NCBI GenBank assembly: GCA_001775475.1
Contig: MEWW01000003.1
Location: 1-42,048 of the forward strand
Length of the DNA: 42,048 bases
Reading direction: 5' to 3'
DNA from: Candidatus Adlerbacteria bacterium RIFCSPHIGHO2_12_FULL_53_18
Lineage (GTDB): Bacteria; Patescibacteriota; Minisyncoccia; Phycocordibacterales; SBAW01
Every line of letters begins with the position of its first letter. Position 1 is the stretch's first letter. The position numbers and the translations under genes are program-made. The notes below the pieces were generated by a model that had not been told where the DNA came from, made no database searches, and worked only from the letters and a program-made list of their open reading frames with translations. Positions 21,972 to 29,889 of this stretch are shown one piece after another.

Positions 21972-22694
21972 ATGGCGGAAAACAACTCGGGACAGTCAGG
22001 GACTCAGGGCAGCAGTCAGAATAATAGTTCAAGACAGTCAGGACTTTCGTGGTCTCAGCCAAGCAGTGTTGCAAAGCCGGTTCAGACAGGAACGTCAGGA
22101 ACAGCAAGTGCGCCAAAAATTACTCCGACATTGAAGCCTGCTGCATCTGCAGCAGCCACTGGGCAAGGAAGCAGCCGCAGAACGTTTTTGCTTTTTGTAG
22201 GCGGTGTGGTGGTAGGCGGACTCTTGGCGTGGAGCTGGTTTTCTCTAACGCCAGCGGAGACGGGGAGTGAAGAGGACGTTACCCCCGCGGCTGGAGAAGG
22301 GGCGGAAAATGCGGGCTCACAAAACTCGGGCACCAATACCGGCAGTCCTAGTGCGCTTCCCGGTTCAACTATCGGTAACGAAGCGCTAGTGATTCCTTCG
22401 CCGCAGGATGCGGGCCTCTCAGTCATGGTAACAAGTGCAAGCGTCACCTCGCCCACGTGGGTTGTGGTGTATGAGTCGCAAAATGGGATCAGAGGCAATG
22501 CACTCGGTGCCGCACTTTTCTTTCCCGGCGGCGGCGCCAAAACGATTAACCTCTTGCGCACTACCACACCGGCAAGAACGTACTTTGTGGGCAGACATGT
22601 CGACAACGGCGACAAGCAGTTCTCTCTTACGAACGATAAAGCAGTTGTGAATGCAGCCGGCAACCCTGTGTACGTCGAGTTTAAGACGCGTTAA
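21972..22694 (+). CDS. Membrane-anchored DUF7282-like surface protein
   Basis: This 240-aa protein has a Ser/Gln-rich cytoplasmic N-terminus (1-70), one membrane span (about 72-90), a Gly/Ser/Asn-rich linker, and a C-terminal beta domain (about 140-240) with VVVYESQNGIRGNALGAALF, FFPGG and HVDNGDKQFSL, the pattern of the DUF7282 family found in CPR and archaea. The Shine-Dalgarno is GAGAGAC. Function is unknown; the beta domain would be outside the membrane. Confidence 0.7.
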   Translation: MAENNSGQSGTQGSSQNNSSRQSGLSWSQPSSVAKPVQTGTSGTASAPKITPTLKPAASAAATGQGSSRRTFLLFVGGVVVGGLLAWSWFSLTPAETGSEEDVTPAAGEGAENAGSQNSGTNTGSPSALPGSTIGNEALVIPSPQDAGLSVMVTSASVTSPTWVVVYESQNGIRGNALGAALFFPGGGAKTINLLRTTTPARTYFVGRHVDNGDKQFSLTNDKAVVNAAGNPVYVEFKTR

Positions 22695-22729
22695 TCGCTT
22701 CGAAAAAATAAAAATGGTAGGATAGGCAG

Positions 22730-23587
22730 GTGAGTCAGTATTACCGCCCAAATCGCAACCCCGACCGCAACTACGGCGGCTCAAAATGGCGTCTCTCGAG
22801 GTCTAAAATCGCGCTGTTTTTAGAGTGTCCGCGCTGTTTTTACGTCGACAACAAACTCGGGGTCGCACGGCCGCCCGGGTTTCCGTTCAACCTCAACAGC
22901 GCAGTTGATGCACTGCTTAAAAAAGAGTTTGACGTGCATCGTACGAACGGCTCCGCGCACCCTCTGATGCAGGCTTATGGCGTTGACGCTAAACCCTTTG
23001 CGCACAAAGACCTTAATGTATGGCGCGAAAACTTCAAAGGAGTTGAGTGCAAGCACAAGGAAACCGAATTTACCGTCTCGGGTGCGGTTGACGATGTGTG
23101 GGTCAATAAACGGGGCGAGCTGATGGTTGTTGACTACAAATCCACCAGCAAAAGCGAAAAGATAGAGGCACTTGATCAAGACTGGCACGACAGCTACAAG
23201 CGCCAGATGGAAGTCTATCAGTGGCTCTTGCGACAGGTCGGGCACGACGTATCTGACACAGGTTACTTTGTGTATGCTAATGCCTCAAAAGACCGCGAGG
23301 CGTTTGACGGTAAGCTTGATTTTGAGGTAACACTCATTGCCTACACCGGCAACGCCGGCTGGGTAGAGCCTACGCTGCGCCAAATCAAAGCATGTTTGGA
23401 GAGTGGCGAGGTGCCCGCAAAGTCGGAAACGTGCGACTACTGCAACTATCGCGAAGCGGCAGGGAAAGAATTGTCGCGCTTTGCTTCTCCCGCTCGTGCG
23501 CTCCGGGGCGCTCGCCCAAGTCTTACACTCGCTTCGAGAAGCAAAGCGCTCAAAAAAGATGAAAAAGAACAAACGAGACTTTTCTGA
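22730..23587 (+). CDS. PD-(D/E)xK nuclease, RecB/Cas4-like
   Basis: The 285-aa product begins at a GTG. The core is GAVDDVWVNKRGELMVVDYK, giving the D122...D135-x-K137 metal site, followed by the KRQMEVYQWLL motif helix. Cysteines C33/C36 (ECPRCFY) and C235/C238 (CDYCNYR) sit on either side of the nuclease core as in Cas4/AddB-like iron-sulfur nucleases. No CRISPR locus is present, so a DNA repair role is more likely. The last 29 bases overlap the following alkyltransferase gene in another frame, implying translational coupling. Confidence 0.85.
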   Translation: MSQYYRPNRNPDRNYGGSKWRLSRSKIALFLECPRCFYVDNKLGVARPPGFPFNLNSAVDALLKKEFDVHRTNGSAHPLMQAYGVDAKPFAHKDLNVWRENFKGVECKHKETEFTVSGAVDDVWVNKRGELMVVDYKSTSKSEKIEALDQDWHDSYKRQMEVYQWLLRQVGHDVSDTGYFVYANASKDREAFDGKLDFEVTLIAYTGNAGWVEPTLRQIKACLESGEVPAKSETCDYCNYREAAGKELSRFASPARALRGARPSLTLASRSKALKKDEKEQTRLF

Positions 23588-23825
23588 CCGCGTATATTCG
23601 GTGGTGCGCAAGATACCGCGCGGCAAGGTCATGACCTATGCGGAGGTTGCCAAAGCGGCCGGTAAGCCGCACGCCTCGAGAGCCGTAGGTTATTGGATGT
23701 CTAAAAACTACAACCCGAAGATCCCGTGTCACCGAGTTATCAGGAGCGACGGCACTATTGGCGACTACAATCGCGGCGGCCCCAGCCGCAAGGCAGAGTT
23801 GTTGCTTATGGAGAGGAAAAGGTGA
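23559..23825 (+). CDS. O6-alkylguanine-DNA alkyltransferase, catalytic domain only
   Basis: The ATG at 23559 gives 88 aa: the C-terminal Ogt/MGMT DNA-binding domain alone. Helix-turn-helix residues (GKVMTYAEVAKAAGKPHASRA), the arginine finger, and the active-site IPCHRVI with Cys57 are intact, so it could transfer alkyl groups rather than being a Trp-type ATL protein. The N-terminal domain of Ada/Ogt is missing, as in many small homologues. It starts inside the nuclease gene; together they look like a small DNA repair unit with ung further downstream. Confidence 0.88.
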   Translation: MKKNKRDFSDRVYSVVRKIPRGKVMTYAEVAKAAGKPHASRAVGYWMSKNYNPKIPCHRVIRSDGTIGDYNRGGPSRKAELLLMERKR

Positions 23826-23865
23826 TACGGTCTTCTTAGTCGTCCAAGCACGGAAGGACAGTCCG

Positions 23866-24321
23866 ATGGAAAACTTGGCCTTCTATGCGGTCAGGATCGT
23901 TGCGACACCACCCTACTTCTTGCTTTTCAAACCCTTGTGGTGGCTAAGCACCCCGGTCCGTCGGTATTTAAGATGGTTAGATACCATCATAATCTGGCGA
24001 GCACGGAGAGACATCACTCGCCGGCAATTTGTCCACAAGTTTGGACAGTGGTGGCTTGTGGGTGCACTTGTAGAACGTACAACTCGTACTTTCTACTACT
24101 GGTGGACGGGGCAAATCACTCTCAAAGACCTCTTGACCATAGATGTTTACGATCTGTGGAACTTAGTGGATGAGGAAATGATTGGCTTTATGATGTTTCT
24201 CCCTGGGGCGCTTCTCATAACCTCCTTCTTACGGTGGTGTTACCAGAGGGACGTACTTCTCAAATCCGCTATGAAAAGAATCGAAAATGTTCCAAAACCC
24301 AAGGATAAACAGAAAGGATAG
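23866..24321 (+). CDS. Hypothetical membrane-associated protein
   Basis: The ATG at 23866 has GGAAGGA upstream and is preferred over the frame start at 23758, which overlaps the alkyltransferase. The 151-aa protein is rich in aromatic residues: a hydrophobic segment at about 5-25 (AFYAVRIVATPPYFLLFKPLWWL), an amphipathic basic middle (RRDITRRQFVHKFGQWWLV, TTRTFYYWWTG) and a second span at about 100-120 (MIGFMMFLPGALLITSFL). No family is recognised. It ends at a terminator-like hairpin. Confidence 0.6.
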   Translation: MENLAFYAVRIVATPPYFLLFKPLWWLSTPVRRYLRWLDTIIIWRARRDITRRQFVHKFGQWWLVGALVERTTRTFYYWWTGQITLKDLLTIDVYDLWNLVDEEMIGFMMFLPGALLITSFLRWCYQRDVLLKSAMKRIENVPKPKDKQKG

Positions 24322-24347
24322 GCCGTCGCGGGAAACTGCGGCGGCCT
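24320..24347 (+). terminator. Terminator-like hairpin
   Basis: A 10-bp stem with one G-T pair (24320-24329 with 24338-24347, loop GGGAAACT) overlaps the preceding stop codon; the following bases are only weakly T-rich. Confidence 0.5.
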
Positions 24348-24358
24348 AGATTCTTATA

Positions 24359-24364
24359 TATACT
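24359..24364 (+). promoter_or_regulatory. -10 box TATACT before leaderless ung
   Basis: TATACT ends 6 bases before the ung ATG at 24371, which predicts a leaderless transcript. No clear -35 box is seen. Confidence 0.5.
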
Positions 24365-24370
24365 TGCGGT

Positions 24371-25108
24371 ATGAACCCCGTTAGAGACTCAGATCCACAA
24401 GGAGACTTATTTAAAGAGCCGAAACCGGCCTCTAACGGGGTGAACGTTAAAATCCACCCTTCGTGGCACGAACATTTGAAGGAGGAGTTTGAAAAGCCCT
24501 ATTTTGAAGAGCTCGCCCAGTTTGTAAAAAAAGAATACGTAGATGAGGTGGTGTACCCACCACCTAAAGCGATTTTTAGAGCGTTTGACCTTGCGCCGTT
24601 TGACGAAGTAAAGGTCGTGATTTTGGGGCAGGACCCGTACCACGGCCCGCGCCAGGCCAACGGGCTTTGTTTTGCGGTTGAGGAGGGGGTGAGAGTGCCG
24701 CCCAGCCTTCAAAATATTTTTAAAGAGATAGAGGCAGAGTTTGGCCAGCCGCTTAAAAATAGGAGCGGTGACCTAACCCGCTGGGCTCAGCAGGGCGTGT
24801 TACTCCTTAATGCGACGCTTACGGTACGTGCGAGTCTTGCCGGCTCGCACCAACACAAGGGTTGGGAGGAGTTTACCGACGCAGCGATCGCGGCTCTTTC
24901 ACGCGAGCGCGAGAGCTTGGTCTTTATGCTGTGGGGCAACTATGCCAAGCAAAAGGGCGCGCATATCGACCGCTCCAAACATTTAGTATTGGAGTCTGCC
25001 CATCCGTCGCCCTTTGCGGCGCATAGTGGCTTTTTTGGCAACAATCACTTTAAAAAAGCAAACGAGTACTTAGTAGAGCACACCAAAGAGCCGATTGATT
25101 GGCTATAG
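24371..25108 (+). CDS. ung: Uracil-DNA glycosylase (family 1)
   Basis: Ung removes uracil from DNA and starts base excision repair. The water-activating motif GQDPYHG has Asp88, and the C-terminal HPSPFAA motif has His211; PPSLQNIFKEI and WAQQGVLLLNATLTV are further family signatures. At 245 aa it is slightly longer than the E. coli enzyme because of an N-terminal extension (MNPVRDSDPQGDLFKEPKPA). A -10 box lies 6 bases before the start. It converges on the M13 peptidase gene. Confidence 0.97.
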   Translation: MNPVRDSDPQGDLFKEPKPASNGVNVKIHPSWHEHLKEEFEKPYFEELAQFVKKEYVDEVVYPPPKAIFRAFDLAPFDEVKVVILGQDPYHGPRQANGLCFAVEEGVRVPPSLQNIFKEIEAEFGQPLKNRSGDLTRWAQQGVLLLNATLTVRASLAGSHQHKGWEEFTDAAIAALSRERESLVFMLWGNYAKQKGAHIDRSKHLVLESAHPSPFAAHSGFFGNNHFKKANEYLVEHTKEPIDWL

Positions 25109-25116
25109 GAACTTCA

Positions 25117-25174
25117 CAAAACTCTTAGCTCCGGAGAGATGTACACGAGCCCTACTCCTCCGCCAAAAGTTTTG
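25117..25174. terminator. Possible terminator between convergent ung and M13 peptidase genes
   Basis: CAAAACT (25117-25123) pairs with AGTTTTG (25168-25174), enclosing GGAG/CTCC (25133-25136, 25155-25158), with a T-rich tract after it on the plus strand. Confidence 0.35.
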
Positions 25175-25180
25175 TTTCGT

Positions 25181-27148
25181 TTACCAGATATGCGCGCGGT
25201 TTTTTGGATCACGGTAGAGCTTATCTTTCTTGCTAACGCTATACGTCTCATAAAACGGCGTAAAGTGCGCGAGCGGCCCGTTGATGCGGCACTCAGGCGG
25301 AGAGTGCGGATCAGTTAAGGTGCGAGTCTTTATGCCCTCAGGCCTGTTTAACTCTCGTTCGGCTTGGGCAAAGCCTAGGAAGTAGCGTTGCTCAGGCGTA
25401 AGACCTCCAATCATTCTTCTTCCACTGTGCTGGAGATGCCGCTGGTATGCCTCATAACCAATCACGAGTCCGCCTAAGTCCGCAATATTTTCTCCTAAGG
25501 TAAGTTCGCCGTTTACGTGAACACCATCTGCAACCGTAAAGTCGTTATACTGTTTAACTAGCATCTTGCCCTTGGCTTCGAATTTCTTTTTGTCGGCTGC
25601 CGACCACCACGTTTTCATGTTGCCTTTGCCATCGAATTTTGCCCCCTGGTCGTCAAAGCCGTGCGTCATTTCGTGGCCGATGACTGCGCCGATGCCGCCG
25701 TAGTTAAACGCATCATCAGCAGAGAAGTTGAAAAACGGGGGCTGGAGGATTGCCGCAGGAAAGACGATCTCATTCATATTAAAGTTGCAGTAAGCATTTA
25801 CTGTCTGGGGGTACATGTGCCATTCTTCACGATCGATAGTCTTGCGCTTGAGCTTGCGCATTTCGCGGCGTCGTTCAAGCCCCGTGATACGCACGAGATT
25901 TCCAAAGTAATCCTCCGGCTTCACCGCGAGGCCTTTATAGCTCTTCCACTTGCGCGGATAGCCGATCTTGCGGTTCATCTTGCGCAGTTTTGCTACCGCC
26001 TTGCGCTTGGTGGCCGGGCTCATCCAGTCGAGGTTCTTAATACGCTCCTCGTACACCGCAAATAGGTCGCTCACCAGGGTATCCATTTTATGCTTCTTTG
26101 CTTGGTCGAAATATTTTTTTACGTAGATTTTACCAAGCGGCTCGCCAAGGGCGCCGTTTACCACCGCTAGCGTACGGCGCCACAGCCGCTTTATTTTTTT
26201 ACTTCCCGTAAGCACCTGAGAGAATTTGAAGTTGGCTTTAACGAAAGCTTCGGAGAGGAAGTTCGACGCATCATCGGCAAGATGCCACTCGAGATACACT
26301 TTCCAATCTTCTAGCGGGAGCTTGTGCAGCAACGAACCAACCACTTTAAGAAACTCTGGTTGGGCGGTGATTACATAAGGTACTTTCGGGATGCCGGCGC
26401 CCGTAAAATATGCTCGCCACTCTACCGTGGGTACATATTTTTGAAGCTGTGCCAGACTTTTTTTGTGATAGGTTTTTTCGGCATCGCGCGCATCAACTTT
26501 ATCCATCGAAGCTTCTGCCAGGAGAGTCTCAATGTTCATTACCTTCTCGGCCTTGGCGATCGCTTCTTTGGCGCTGTAACCAAGCAGGTCAAAGATCCGT
26601 ATCAGGTGGTCTACATACGCTTTGCGCACGCGCACAAACTCCGGCGCGTCTTTTAGGTAGTAGTCGCGGTCGGGGAGGCCAAGACCGCTTTGGTAGAGGT
26701 GAAGCACGTATTTTTTGCTGTTCTTGGCATCCTGGTCAACTGCCGCGCCCCATGGGACAGAGATACCCAGGCGGTGGAAGTATGCTATTGCAGCAAGCAG
26801 CTCTTTAGTATTGGAGATTCTGCTGACTTTCGCCCGCAACACATCGAGCGGCTTAGTGCCCAGCTTGTTACGCGCCTTCATATCCATGCCGGAACGATAG
26901 AAGTCGCCAACGAGCTGTTCCGGTGAGCCTTTTTTCGGGCTTCTATATGTTAAGAGCCCGTCTACAATCTTCTTGAGATTATTTTCCGCCTCGACACGCA
27001 AGATGACAAAGCTACCCCAGCGACTCTCGTCTGCAGGGATCTTATTTTTCTTGAGCCAGTCACCGTTCGCGTAGCGGTAAAAGTCATCCTGCGGCCGCAC
27101 CCGCTTGTTCATTGTTTTTAGGTCAAATCCACGTAATTTCTCTGCCAC
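25181..27148 (-). CDS. pepO: M13-family zinc metallopeptidase (PepO/neprilysin type)
   Basis: The 655-aa zinc endopeptidase has the HExxH motif HEMTH (492-496) in IGHEMTHGFDDQGAKFD and the third ligand region GENIADLGG downstream. The N-terminal domain VRPQDDFYRYANGDWLKKN and the C-terminal end CRINGPLAHF...DKLYRDPKNRAHIW are typical of M13 enzymes. There is no signal peptide or membrane anchor, as in cytoplasmic bacterial PepO, so peptide degradation inside the cell is likely. It starts at a GTG; a -10 box TATAGA (27158-27153) lies 4 bases upstream on the minus strand, implying a leaderless transcript. Confidence 0.95.
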   Translation of the reverse strand: MAEKLRGFDLKTMNKRVRPQDDFYRYANGDWLKKNKIPADESRWGSFVILRVEAENNLKKIVDGLLTYRSPKKGSPEQLVGDFYRSGMDMKARNKLGTKPLDVLRAKVSRISNTKELLAAIAYFHRLGISVPWGAAVDQDAKNSKKYVLHLYQSGLGLPDRDYYLKDAPEFVRVRKAYVDHLIRIFDLLGYSAKEAIAKAEKVMNIETLLAEASMDKVDARDAEKTYHKKSLAQLQKYVPTVEWRAYFTGAGIPKVPYVITAQPEFLKVVGSLLHKLPLEDWKVYLEWHLADDASNFLSEAFVKANFKFSQVLTGSKKIKRLWRRTLAVVNGALGEPLGKIYVKKYFDQAKKHKMDTLVSDLFAVYEERIKNLDWMSPATKRKAVAKLRKMNRKIGYPRKWKSYKGLAVKPEDYFGNLVRITGLERRREMRKLKRKTIDREEWHMYPQTVNAYCNFNMNEIVFPAAILQPPFFNFSADDAFNYGGIGAVIGHEMTHGFDDQGAKFDGKGNMKTWWSAADKKKFEAKGKMLVKQYNDFTVADGVHVNGELTLGENIADLGGLVIGYEAYQRHLQHSGRRMIGGLTPEQRYFLGFAQAERELNRPEGIKTRTLTDPHSPPECRINGPLAHFTPFYETYSVSKKDKLYRDPKNRAHIW

Positions 27149-27194
27149 AGTTTCTATACCGTACAGGATTTTTGCACAGAAGGCTAACTATTAT

Positions 27195-27222
27195 TTGACA
27201 TATTACAATTATATACTATTAT
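27195..27222 (+). promoter_or_regulatory. Sigma70-type promoter TTGACA-16-TATTAT
   Basis: TTGACA (27195-27200) and TATTAT (27217-27222) are separated by 16 bases, upstream of the regulator gene at 27265 and divergent from the peptidase gene. Confidence 0.8.
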
Positions 27223-27264
27223 GTATACAGCTAGGTCGTCACATCTTGGAGCGGGAGGCCCCCC

Positions 27265-27939
27265 ATGGCTGATTCGGTAAAGGACATCCGTGTCGAGGTG
27301 AAGGTACGTAATAACCTCATCCTCGCCAAAATGGAGGAGAGGGGAATAAACTCGGTCGCCGAGCTCTGCCGTCTTATGAGGATGTACAACAAACAGGGCA
27401 AGGTGGGTGAGCTCATCAACATGAAGCGTGCCGCGCGCAACGAGGGTGGTGAATGGATTCCGATGACGCTGGTATTGGCTGAGTTCTTTCAATGCCTTCC
27501 TGAGGATCTCTTCAGTGAGCTTCAGCAGGAAGTTGCGCTCGAAAAGAACCGCAGCCACGCCGAGCTGGCTTTCACGGAGATTTCCCAGCTCTCCGCCCGA
27601 AATCATGGGCAGGTCACACCCGAGATCACACTCCAGGCTTCACAACTGCGAGCGACCATTACTCAGGCGTTGAGTGGGCTGAAACCGCGAGAAGAGAGAA
27701 TCCTTCGCATGCGCTTCGGGTTCGACGATGGGGTCGAAAAGACCTTAGAGGAGATCAGTGTACAACTCGGCGTTTCGAGAGACCGTATCCGGCAAATCGA
27801 GGTGCTTGCACTTCGGAAGCTTAAACATCCAGCTCGTAGTAGACGCATTCTTGCAGCAACAGGATCGCATCGAGAGTCGAGATCGTGGGGTGACACGGAA
27901 GTCGCGGACTTTGACCCTGACCCGCTCGACGCGTTGTGA
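27265..27939 (+). CDS. HTH-like N-terminus fused to sigma-70 region 4
   Basis: The 224-aa protein has a strong Shine-Dalgarno (GGGAGG). Residues about 12-85 (VKVRNNLILAKMEERGINSV ... VLAEFFQCLPEDLFSE) read like a Cro/CI-type helix-turn-helix: the LAEFFxxxPEDLFSE ending is typical of that family. Residues 136-190 are sigma region 4 (LKPREERILRMRFGFDDGVE ... VSRDRIRQIEVLALRKLKH). There is no region 2, so it is not a complete sigma factor. The tail is acidic (VADFDPDPLDAL). A phage-like regulator that contacts RNA polymerase is one reading. It is flanked by a private promoter and a terminator. Confidence 0.7.
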   Translation: MADSVKDIRVEVKVRNNLILAKMEERGINSVAELCRLMRMYNKQGKVGELINMKRAARNEGGEWIPMTLVLAEFFQCLPEDLFSELQQEVALEKNRSHAELAFTEISQLSARNHGQVTPEITLQASQLRATITQALSGLKPREERILRMRFGFDDGVEKTLEEISVQLGVSRDRIRQIEVLALRKLKHPARSRRILAATGSHRESRSWGDTEVADFDPDPLDAL

Positions 27940-27958
27940 AAGTTTCGTAGGCAAGTGT

Positions 27959-27986
27959 GGGGACCGCGTGCGCGCGATCCCTTTTT
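27959..27986 (+). terminator. Probable intrinsic terminator
   Basis: GGGA (27960-27963) pairs with TCCC (27978-27981) around a GC-rich inner stem, followed by T5 (27982-27986), shortly after the regulator gene. Confidence 0.45.
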
Positions 27987-28021
27987 CTTTTATATATTCC
28001 ATTGTATTCTCATCTCTATAC

Positions 28022-29866
28022 ATGAGCCCGAACGAAATACGCGCTAAATACCTCAAGTTTTTTGAAGAGCGGGGACACACGGTTATCCCAAGTGCTTCGC
28101 TGGTGCCCGAAAATGACCCGACAACCCTCTTTACCGGCTCCGGCATGCAGCCCCTGGTACCATACTTGCTTGGCAAAGATCACCCTATGGGCAAGCGCCT
28201 GGTAGACAGCCAAAAAAGCTTTCGCGCTGGCGACATAGAAGAAGTCGGCGACAACCGCCACACCACCTTTTTTGAGATGCTTGGCAACTGGTCCCTGGGC
28301 GATTACTTTAAAAAAGAGCAGCTTGGGTGGTACTTTGAATTTCTTACTGCGGAGCTTGGCATCCCCAAAGAACGACTTTGGGTAACTTGTTTTGAGGGGG
28401 AGGAGAAATTCGATATTCCTAAAGACACCGAATCTGCAGAAATTTGGAAGAGTTTAGGCATTGGAGAAGAGCGGATTCGCTACTACGGCTCAAATAAAAA
28501 CTGGTGGTCTCGTGCCGGAGCGCCCGAAGAGATGCCCGCAGGCGAGCCTGGTGGACCAGACTCGGAAACTTTTTATGAATTTGAAGAAGTGGAACATGAT
28601 CCGAAGTATGGCGCGGCATGCCATCCAAACTGCGATTGTGGACGGTTTATGGAGATCGGCAACTCGGTCTTTATGCAGTACATCAAACAGCAAGACGGCA
28701 GCTTTGCGCTCCTCCCTAAACAAAATGTGGACTTTGGCGGCGGGCTTGAACGAATTACTGCAGCGGCAAACAATGCATCAGATGTATTTCCTGTAGCTCA
28801 TGCCCCGATAATTTCTTATCTCGAAAAAGTGAGCGGCAAGAAGTATCTAGAGGTGTCACCTCTAGATATTCGGGCATTTAGGATTATTGCCGACCACATG
28901 AAGGCCGCGGTCTTTTTGATCGGCGATGGGGTGCGGCCCAGCAACACCGAGCGCGGCTACTTTGTCCGCCGGCTTATCCGCCGCGGCGTGCTTTACGCCG
29001 ACCGACTTGGCATAACTGAAAACACCTTCTCAGGCATCGTTGGCGCTGTCGCCGACATGTATAAAGAGCAGTATCCGGAGCTTACAGCGCAGGGGGTTGA
29101 GATTGCTCAGGTTATTGCACAGGAAGAAGAACGGTTTAGGAAAACGCTCGAGCGGGGCGTTAAAGAACTCGCACGCTTTGCGGGTGGGGGAGAGCTTAGT
29201 GCCCAGGACGCCTTTCAGCTCTTTACGACTTACGGCTTTCCTCTTGAGCTTATTATCGAGGAGGCGGGAGCACGAGGTATAAAACAGGTAGATGTCGAAG
29301 GCTTTAAAGAGCTGCTCAAACAACATCAAAATCTCTCGCGCGCGGGGAGCGAACAGAAGTTTAAAGGCGGCTTGGCGGATACTTCAGAAAAGACAACACG
29401 CCTCCACACTGCGCACCACTTGCTCCTTAAAGCGCTTCAGTTTGTACTTGGGGCGCATGTTAAACAGCGTGGCTCGAATATTACGCAGGAGCGCTTACGC
29501 ATCGACTTTAGCCATGGGGAGAAGATGACCAAGGAGCAGATCGAACTTGTCGAGCACATTGTCAACGAGAAGATACATGAGAACTTGCCGGTTATCCGTA
29601 CTGAAATCGCGAGGGAAGATGCGGAAAAGCTCGGTGCTGAGCACGAATTTGGCGCCAAATACCCAGACAAGGTGAGTGTGTATTCTATCGGCCCTGAGGG
29701 CGCAGACATTGCCGCACCTGAGTTTGAGAAGGCATATTCAATAGAGTTCTGCGGCGGACCGCATGTCACCAACACCGGCGAGCTTGCCAAGTCGGGTGTC
29801 TTTAAAATACAAAAAGAAGAAGCGGTTTCCGCAGGGGTGCGCAGGATAAAAGCCGTATTGCAGTAA
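28022..29866 (+). CDS. alaS: Alanyl-tRNA synthetase lacking the C-terminal oligomerisation domain
   Basis: The frame runs upstream into the preceding gene, but homology starts at the ATG at 28022 (MSPNEIRAKYLKFFEERGHT). The 614-aa protein contains the class II catalytic core (TGSGMQPLVPYLLG, RPSNTERGYFVRRLIRRG, NVDFGGGLERI), the tRNA-recognition helices and the editing domain with H462-x3-H466 and C577-x3-H581. It ends right after the editing domain (EEAVSAGVRRIKAVLQ), without the DHHA1/C-Ala region that makes E. coli AlaRS 875 aa long. Shortened AlaRS proteins are known in reduced genomes; this looks natural, not truncated by mutation. Confidence 0.95.
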   Translation: MSPNEIRAKYLKFFEERGHTVIPSASLVPENDPTTLFTGSGMQPLVPYLLGKDHPMGKRLVDSQKSFRAGDIEEVGDNRHTTFFEMLGNWSLGDYFKKEQLGWYFEFLTAELGIPKERLWVTCFEGEEKFDIPKDTESAEIWKSLGIGEERIRYYGSNKNWWSRAGAPEEMPAGEPGGPDSETFYEFEEVEHDPKYGAACHPNCDCGRFMEIGNSVFMQYIKQQDGSFALLPKQNVDFGGGLERITAAANNASDVFPVAHAPIISYLEKVSGKKYLEVSPLDIRAFRIIADHMKAAVFLIGDGVRPSNTERGYFVRRLIRRGVLYADRLGITENTFSGIVGAVADMYKEQYPELTAQGVEIAQVIAQEEERFRKTLERGVKELARFAGGGELSAQDAFQLFTTYGFPLELIIEEAGARGIKQVDVEGFKELLKQHQNLSRAGSEQKFKGGLADTSEKTTRLHTAHHLLLKALQFVLGAHVKQRGSNITQERLRIDFSHGEKMTKEQIELVEHIVNEKIHENLPVIRTEIAREDAEKLGAEHEFGAKYPDKVSVYSIGPEGADIAAPEFEKAYSIEFCGGPHVTNTGELAKSGVFKIQKEEAVSAGVRRIKAVLQ

Positions 29867-29876
29867 AATTTTGCGC

Positions 29877-29882
29877 TATACT
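29877..29882 (+). promoter_or_regulatory. -10 box TATACT, leaderless start
   Basis: TATACT ends 7 bases before the ATG at 29890. Confidence 0.5.
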
Positions 29883-29889
29883 TAGTGCC

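Noticed and set aside
27758-28021. Upstream extension of alaS
   Set aside because: It overlaps the sigma-4 regulator gene in another frame, and AlaRS homology begins at 28022.
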